Positions 57,085-64,000 of a stretch of 64,000 nt of DNA are shown in pieces. Under the pieces are notes generated by a model, which did no database searches, was not told where the DNA came from, and saw only the letters and a list, made by a program, of their open reading frames with translations. Made by a program: the position numbers and the translations under genes. How positions within the stretch are numbered: position 1 is the stretch's first letter; every line of letters begins with the position of its first letter. Origin of the DNA: Gemmatimonadota bacterium. GTDB lineage: Bacteria; Gemmatimonadota; Gemmatimonadetes; Gemmatimonadales; GWC2-71-9. The DNA lies in contig JAKLGU010000002.1 in the NCBI GenBank assembly GCA_022710485.1, positions 128,682-192,681 on the forward strand, written 5' to 3'.

Positions 57085-57271
57085 AGGTTCACGGCCCCAA
57101 GAGTGGACGCGTCCTGATACCCCCCAGCTCCGTAAAGGTCCCGATATTGACGCCGCCGGTACGCGGATCGATGTTCGCCGCTGCGGGGCCCCATCGGCCG
57201 GGGCCCTGCGCGACGCGACACCGTGCGAACGCACGGCCTGCCCAACATCGCCCTCGCTCGCGGGAGGCAAG

Positions 57272-57823
57272 ATGCCTCGACTCACCTCCACCCACTTCCT
57301 CGCGGTCACCTTCCTCGCGGTCGCGGCCGCTCCGCTGGCGGCGCAGGGGGCGGACAAGGATGCGCTGATCAAAAGCGCGCTCGCGGCCGCCCCGCCCGAC
57401 ATCGCCAAGGGTGCGGCCGTGATCGCGCCGGGTCCGGACGGCAAGATGGTCGAACTGCGGGCGGGCACGAACGGGTTCACCTGCCTCCCGGACCAGCCCG
57501 ACACGCCGGGCAAGGACGCGATGTGCCTGGATCCCCAAGCGATGATCTGGGCCCAGTCATGGATGGCCCACGACCCCGTTCCGAAGAACACGGCACCCGG
57601 CATCGCGTACATGCTCAGCGGCGGAAGCGACATCAGCGCCAACGATCCGTGGGCCAAGATCGTCCCGGGGCAGACGTTCGTCGAATCGCCCCCGCACTGG
57701 ATGGTGATGTGGCCCTTCGACGCGACATCCTCGGGCTTCGGGACGACCCCCCAGACGCACGGGACCTGGATCATGTTCGCCGGGACGCCCTACGCGCACC
57801 TGATGATCAACCAGGTCCCGTAG
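57272..57823 (+). CDS. Secreted hypothetical protein
   Basis: This 183-residue protein has a signal peptide (AAAPLAAQ, near residue 25). GGGAGG lies 5 nt before the ATG. The mature protein contains two cysteines ([18 protein letters not shown]), [12 protein letters not shown] and [16 protein letters not shown]. It is probably a small periplasmic domain; I do not recognise a named family. Divergent from carH with a 223-nt gap, so it could share light control, but no operator is evident. Confidence 0.7.
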   Translation: MPRLTSTHFLAVTFLAVAAAPLAAQGADKDALIKSALAAAPPDIAKGAAVIAPGPDGKMVELRAGTNGFTCLPDQPDTPGKDAMCLDPQAMIWAQSWMAHDPVPKNTAPGIAYMLSGGSDISANDPWAKIVPGQTFVESPPHWMVMWPFDATSSGFGTTPQTHGTWIMFAGTPYAHLMINQVP

Positions 57824-57848
57824 CGCGGGTGACGGTGAGCGGTGCGGG

Positions 57849-59965
<2,117 letters not shown>

Positions 59966-59969
<4 letters not shown>

Positions 59970-61081
59970 GCGACCCCATGGCGAGCGACAATCCCCTCGT
60001 GCGGCTCGGCGCCCTCGGACAGAGCCCCTGGTACGACTTCATCACGCGGGAGCTGATCGCGACCGGCGAGCTGCGGGCGCTGATCTCCGAGGACGGCCTG
60101 CTCGGGATGACTTCCAACCCGACGATCTTCGAGAAGGCCATCGCGAGCAGCGCGGACTACGACGACGACATCCGGCGGCTGGCGGCGGAGGGGCACGGCG
60201 CGGAGGAGATCTTCGAGGCGCTGGCCATCGCGGACGTGCGGGCGGCGTGCGACGCCTTCCGCGCGGTGTACGAGCGGACCGGCGGGGCGGACGGGCTGGT
60301 GTCGCTGGAGGTCTCTCCCACGCTCGCGCGCGACGGCGCGGCCACCGAGGCGGCGGCCCGCCGGCTGTGGGCGGCGGTGGCGCGGCCCAACCTCATGATC
60401 AAGATCCCCGGCACGGTGGAGGGGCTCGGCGCCATCGAGCGCTGCATCGCCGACGGGATCAACGTCAACGTGACGCTGCTCTTCTCGGTGGCGCGGCACG
60501 AGGCGGTCATGGAGGCGTACCTGCGCGGGCTCGAACGGCGCGCCGCGGCGGGACAGCCACTCGACCACGTGGCCTCGGTGGCCAGCTTTTTCGTGAGCCG
60601 GGTGGACACGAAGGTGGACCCGATGCTCGAGCGCGCCGGGCGCGCCGACCTCCGGGGCACCATCGCCATCGCCAATGCCTGCCTGGCGTACGCCGCGTTC
60701 GAGCGGGTGTTCCGCGGAGCGCGCTGGGCCGCGCTCGCCGGGCGCGGCGCGCGGGTGCAGCGCCCCCTCTGGGCCTCGACCAGCACCAAGGACCCCGCCC
60801 TCCCCGATGTGTACTACGTCGAGGCGCTCATCGCGCCCGAGACGGTCAACACCCTTCCGCCCGAGACGTTTGCGGCGTACCGCGACCACGGCGCGCCGCA
60901 GGTGCGGATCGCCGAGGGGAGCGAGACGGCGACGGAACGCCTCGCCGCCCTCGCCGCGGCCGGTATCGACCTCGACACTGTCACGCGGGAACTGGCGGCG
61001 GAGGGCGTGGACAAGTTCGCCGCCTCCTTCCGCTCGCTGCTCAGCGGCATCGACAGCAAGGCCGGCGCGCTGGCCGGGTAG
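59966..61081 (+). CDS. tal: Transaldolase
   Basis: This 371-residue class I aldolase-family enzyme transfers C3 units in the non-oxidative pentose phosphate pathway. The active-site lysine is in [26 protein letters not shown] and [11 protein letters not shown] are other family signatures, and [17 protein letters not shown] is typical of long-type (actinobacterial-like) transaldolases. The GTG at 59966 overlapping the tkt stop is chosen; an ATG at 59978 is the alternative. Adjacent tkt-tal genes are a common unit. Confidence 0.9.
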
Positions 61082-61107
61082 GACCCCTCCACCGGAGACA
61101 GATCTCG

Positions 61108-62346
61108 ATGTGGGCCTTCCTTCGCCGGACGACCCTCACCCAGTGGATCATCGTCGCGACGATCCTGGGTGTGGTGGTCGGGTACCTCGACAACGCGGTC
61201 TGGACCACGGTCGACGTGGGGGCGGCGCTCAAGCCGCTGTCGTCGATCTTCATCCGGATGATCAAGTCGATCGTCGTCCCCCTCATCATGGCGAGCCTCG
61301 TGGTGGGCATCGCCGGGCACGGCGACGACCTCAAGCGGGTCGGGCGCCTGGCGCTGAAGTCGTTCGTGTACTTCGAGGTGGTGACGACCGTCGCGCTGCT
61401 TGTGGGCCTGGTGGCGGTCAACGTCGCCAAGCCAGGCGTCGGCGTGGTGCTGGCCGGCTCCGCCGAAGCGGGACAGCAGTTCGCGAGCACGCCGACGACC
61501 CTGTCGGGCGTGCTCGAGCACACGGTGCCCACCAGCTTCTTCGACGCCGCCGCAAAGAACGAGGTGCTGCAGGTCGTCTTCTTCACGGTGCTCTTCGCCA
61601 TCGCGCTCGCCCGGGTCCCCGCCGCGAAGCGCGAGCCGCTGCTGAAGTTCTTCGAGTCACTCAACGACGTGATGTTCAAGTTCACCGACATCGTCATGCG
61701 GTTCGCCCCCATCGGCATCTTCGCGGCGATGGCCGCCACGATCGGCGCCAGCGGCATCGAGCTGCTCCTGAACCTGGGCAAGCTCGTCCTGACCCTCTAC
61801 GTGGCGCTCGTCGTCTTCGTGCTCGTGGCGCTGGTGCCGGTGGCGCTGCTCTTCCGGATTCCGCTGCGGGCGTTCTGGAAGCGGGCGCGCGAGCCGTGGC
61901 TCATCGCCTTCACGACTGCGTCGTCCGAGGCGGCGCTGCCGCTCGCGATGGAGAACATGGAGAAGTTCGGCGTGCCCCGCCGGATCGTGGCCTTCGTGCT
62001 TCCCACGGGATACTCGTTCAACCTCGACGGCTCCACGCTCTACCTGTCGGTGGCCGCGCTGTTCGTGGCCCAGGCTGCGGGCGCCGACCTGACGATCAGC
62101 CAGCAGCTGGTCATCATGCTCACCCTGATGCTCACGAGCAAAGGGGTGGCCGCCGTGCCCCGGGCGTCGCTGGTCATCCTCTCGGGGGCGCTCGCCACCT
62201 TTGGCCTGCCCCTCGAGGGCGTGGCCGTGATCCTCGGCGTGGACGCCTTCATGGACATGGCGCGCACATCGGTGAATCTGCTGGGCAACTGCCTGGCGTC
62301 GGCGGCGATGGCGCGGTGGGAGGGAGAGGCGGAGTTCGAGACGTAG
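61108..62346 (+). CDS. Dicarboxylate/amino acid:cation symporter (DAACS, GltP/DctA-like)
   Basis: This 412-residue inner-membrane protein has about eight transmembrane helices and two re-entrant loops. The substrate-binding serine-rich hairpin is visible as TTASSEAALPLAMENM, followed by the NLDGSTLY sodium-site motif and DAFMDMARTSVNLLGNCLAS in TM8. It imports glutamate, aspartate or C4-dicarboxylates with sodium or protons; which substrate is unclear. ATG at 61108, 26 nt after tal, so co-transcription with tkt-tal is possible. It ends in an octamer array. Confidence 0.9.
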   Translation: MWAFLRRTTLTQWIIVATILGVVVGYLDNAVWTTVDVGAALKPLSSIFIRMIKSIVVPLIMASLVVGIAGHGDDLKRVGRLALKSFVYFEVVTTVALLVGLVAVNVAKPGVGVVLAGSAEAGQQFASTPTTLSGVLEHTVPTSFFDAAAKNEVLQVVFFTVLFAIALARVPAAKREPLLKFFESLNDVMFKFTDIVMRFAPIGIFAAMAATIGASGIELLLNLGKLVLTLYVALVVFVLVALVPVALLFRIPLRAFWKRAREPWLIAFTTASSEAALPLAMENMEKFGVPRRIVAFVLPTGYSFNLDGSTLYLSVAALFVAQAAGADLTISQQLVIMLTLMLTSKGVAAVPRASLVILSGALATFGLPLEGVAVILGVDAFMDMARTSVNLLGNCLASAAMARWEGEAEFET

Positions 62347-62348
62347 GC

Positions 62349-62388
62349 GGGGCAGCAGGGCAGCAGGGCCGCAGGGCAGCAGGGCAGC
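62349..62388. repeat. RGGGCMGC octamer array between convergent symporter and gluQ
   Basis: Five tandem octamers (GGGGCAGC, AGGGCAGC, AGGGCCGC, AGGGCAGC, AGGGCAGC) lie between the stops of the two converging genes. It is more diverged than the array after kgd and has no inverted partner. Confidence 0.85.
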
Positions 62389-62391
62389 AGC

Positions 62392-63312
62392 CTAGCCAAG
62401 GCCGAACAATGAAGGAAGCTCCGAAGGGTGGAGCGGACGCACCTCCGGCAGGAGGCCGGTGGCGGCCGCCGCCGCGCCCAGGACATCCTCCGGTGCCAAC
62501 CCGGCGGCCCGCATCTCACGAATCCCCGTGTCCCGGTTGGCCTTGCTCAGCTTGGCTCCGGTGGGCCCGTGGATCAGGGGATGGTGGAGGTACCGTATCG
62601 GCGTGGTGCGGCCGAGCAGGCGGGCCAGCCGCAGCTGGCGGCCGGTGGACTCGAGCAGGTCCTCGCCGCGGACGACGAGGTCCACCTCCTCGAGCCAGTC
62701 GTCCACCGTGACGGCGAACTGGTAGGTCCATTGCCCCAGGCGGTCGCGGGCCAGGAGATCGCCGCACTGTGCCGCGGGGTCCTGCGCCCGATCGCCGAGC
62801 CGGAGATCCGCGAATCGTTCCATCCCCGGTTGGATCCGCACCCGGACCCCTCGTCCAGCCGCCAACGCCAGCCCGCGATCCCGGCAATGTCCGTCGTAGG
62901 GCGTCTCCACGTTCGGAAGGTCCGCTGCCGATTCGTGCAACCGACGACGTGAGCAGTCGCAGGCGTAAACCAGTCCTTCGCCAGCGAGTCTTGCCAGCTC
63001 CCGCTCGTACACCGCGTCGCGATCACTCTGACGATACTCGCACCGGCCGGCCCGATACTCCGCTGGGTGGCCAAGGTCAGGCTCCAGGCCGAGCCACTCG
63101 AGGTCCTCGAACAAGGCCTGCTCGTACGCGGGGCGGGAGCGGCCACGGTCGTGGTCCTCGACACGGAGCAGGACCCTGCCGCCAAGGGCGCGGGCGACCC
63201 CCCAGACCCAGACCGCGCTCGCCGCGTGACCGAGGTGCAGGTAACCGGTCGGCGCCGGTGCAAACCGGGTCAGCGGGCGGGGGGGCGCGTCGGAAGGGAG
63301 CAGGAAGGGCAT
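62392..63312 (-). CDS. gluQ: Glutamyl-queuosine tRNA(Asp) synthetase
   Basis: This 306-residue shortened glutamyl-tRNA-synthetase-like enzyme attaches glutamate to queuosine of tRNA-Asp. The HIGH-like motif is FAPAPTGYLHLGHA near residue 18, the KMSKS-like motif is GAKLSKANRD, and a zinc site (CDCSRRRL, then C of HCRDRG) is characteristic of GluQ. It lacks the anticodon-binding domain. The ATG at 63312 is chosen because it lies 7 nt after TATCAT. It indicates that the cell uses queuosine-modified tRNA. Confidence 0.9.
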   Translation of the reverse strand: MPFLLPSDAPPRPLTRFAPAPTGYLHLGHAASAVWVWGVARALGGRVLLRVEDHDRGRSRPAYEQALFEDLEWLGLEPDLGHPAEYRAGRCEYRQSDRDAVYERELARLAGEGLVYACDCSRRRLHESAADLPNVETPYDGHCRDRGLALAAGRGVRVRIQPGMERFADLRLGDRAQDPAAQCGDLLARDRLGQWTYQFAVTVDDWLEEVDLVVRGEDLLESTGRQLRLARLLGRTTPIRYLHHPLIHGPTGAKLSKANRDTGIREMRAAGLAPEDVLGAAAAATGLLPEVRPLHPSELPSLFGLG

Positions 63313-63319
63313 GGCAGGA

Positions 63320-63325
63320 ATGATA
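63320..63325 (-). promoter_or_regulatory. -10 box of gluQ, 7 nt before the start codon
   Basis: On the minus strand TATCAT (one mismatch to TATAAT) stands 7 nt before the ATG. No ribosome-binding sequence is visible, so the mRNA is likely leaderless. The -35 region is weak. Confidence 0.5.
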
Positions 63326-63455
63326 GCGAGCGCCCGGAGCTTGCCCACGCTGCTTCACTATTGCGAGAGCGCGGGTTAAGGTACAGGCGCATCCGGGCCC
63401 CACCGTGCGGCGGCTGGATGCCCGGATACTTCGGACGGCGCGGGAGCGCATCTCG

Positions 63456-64000
63456 ATGAACTCGATGACCATTCATTCCCGACGGTGGCGGCAGGGCCGG
63501 CGATCGTTCCTGTCGCTCGCAGGGGTCCTTCTGCTCGTACATGCGGGGGCCGCCGTGGCCCAGGACAAGGCCGCGGCACCTTCCCCGAGCGGTAGCGCCT
63601 CTGCCGCCGCGGACACGGCAAAGCTCCCAATGGGGCAGATCGAGGCGCTGGTCGCCCCGATCGCACTCTATCCCGATCCCCTCCTGGCCCAGACCCTCGT
63701 CGCGGCCACCTACCCGCTCGAGATCATCCAGTTGCAGCAGTGGCTGGCGAAGCACCCCGGCCTCAAGGACAAGGCGCTGGCCGATTCGGTGGCCAAGCAG
63801 CCGTGGGACCCGAGCATCCAGTCGATGGCCGTACTGCCCGATGTGGTCAAGCGGCTCGCCGACGACATCCAGTGGACCACGGAACTCGGCAACGCCTTCC
63901 TGGCGCAGCAGACCGACGTGATGGACGCCGTGCAGGCGCTGCGCAAGAAGGCGGTCGAGAAGGGCGCCCTCGCCTCGAACGAGCAGCAGGTCGTTGATAC
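63456..64000 (+). CDS. DUF3300-domain exported protein, N-terminal part (runs off the window)
   Basis: From the ATG at 63456 the frame is open to the window edge (about 181 residues). A signal peptide (LSLAGVLLLVHAGAAVAQ, residues 20-37) is followed by an Ala/Ser linker and the DUF3300 core: IEALVAPIALYPDPLLAQTL, ATYPLEIIQLQQWL, KQPWDPSIQSMAVLPDVV, AFLAQQTDVMDAVQALRKKA. Function is unknown; the domain is found in envelope proteins that often have Gly-rich C-termini. GGGAG is 13 nt upstream, rather far; a second ATG at 63465 is possible. Confidence 0.85.
   Translation, partial: MNSMTIHSRRWRQGRRSFLSLAGVLLLVHAGAAVAQDKAAAPSPSGSASAAADTAKLPMGQIEALVAPIALYPDPLLAQTLVAATYPLEIIQLQQWLAKHPGLKDKALADSVAKQPWDPSIQSMAVLPDVVKRLADDIQWTTELGNAFLAQQTDVMDAVQALRKKAVEKGALASNEQQVVD

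Overview
The window is 64 kb of GC-rich, gene-dense DNA from a Gram-negative bacterium. Outer-membrane beta-barrels, an OmpA protein with thrombospondin type 3 repeats, many secreted or lipoprotein hydrolases, an actinobacterial-type fused 2-oxoglutarate dehydrogenase, a CarH-controlled carotenoid operon and frequent GTGA/ATGA gene overlaps fit a member of Gemmatimonadota. This placement is inferred from gene content, because no rRNA or tRNA gene is present. I recognise no prophage, CRISPR array or conventional IS element. The only transposase-like gene is a single-copy RAYT.

Layout. 1-4.8 kb: 5' part of a helicase, the RAYT gene, a HAD phosphatase, a sulfatase and a small secreted protein. 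5-8 kb: pterin/folate run (QueD-like synthase, pterin dehydratase, pabB, pabA). 8-9.2 kb: pfkA preceded by a SelW-like selenoprotein gene with an in-frame UGA and a SECIS-like hairpin. 9.3-16.7 kb: OmpA/TSP3 porin, GH-like DUF4015 protein, domain-permuted aconitase-family enzyme, secreted beta-propeller-like protein, M28 peptidase. 16.9-23.8 kb: an unknown gene with a possible CTG start, TrmB-Hpt pair, Lon, membrane Ser/Thr kinase. 23.8-32.1 kb: tandem beta-barrel paralogues, fused E1 alpha/beta oxoacid dehydrogenase, M1 peptidase, amidohydrolase. 32.2-36.7 kb: MazG, RsgA, proline dehydrogenase, then a structured leader resembling a c-di-GMP-I riboswitch in front of a zincin lipoprotein and rho. 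36.7-43 kb: unknown secreted protein, second M28 peptidase, fadI-fadJ beta-oxidation pair, methyltransferase. 43.3-52.3 kb: glpD, a periplasmic-binding-protein/hybrid-kinase pair, the 1208-residue KGD, HNH protein. 52.5-57.8 kb: carH-crtI-crtB-plsC-DUF2269 operon and a divergent secreted protein. 57.8-64 kb: transketolase, transaldolase, dicarboxylate/glutamate symporter, GluQ and the start of a DUF3300 protein.

Central metabolism is well represented: phosphofructokinase, transketolase/transaldolase, KGD, aconitase-like enzyme, branched-chain oxoacid dehydrogenase, beta-oxidation, glycerol-3-phosphate and proline oxidation. Together with the secreted M1/M28 peptidases, sulfatase and symporter, this suggests an aerobic heterotroph that scavenges peptides, lipids and organic acids.

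The most notable non-routine signals are: (1) the unannotated-style UGA selenoprotein; (2) a RAYT gene carrying its own GTAG-type palindrome and tandem repeats in frame, with related hairpins at 18.05 and 32.55 kb; (3) GGGGCAGC octamer arrays at gene ends and inside pabB and lon; (4) the candidate c-di-GMP riboswitch before the zincin-rho operon; (5) a recurring -10 box placed 6-7 nt before start codons, suggesting leaderless transcripts.
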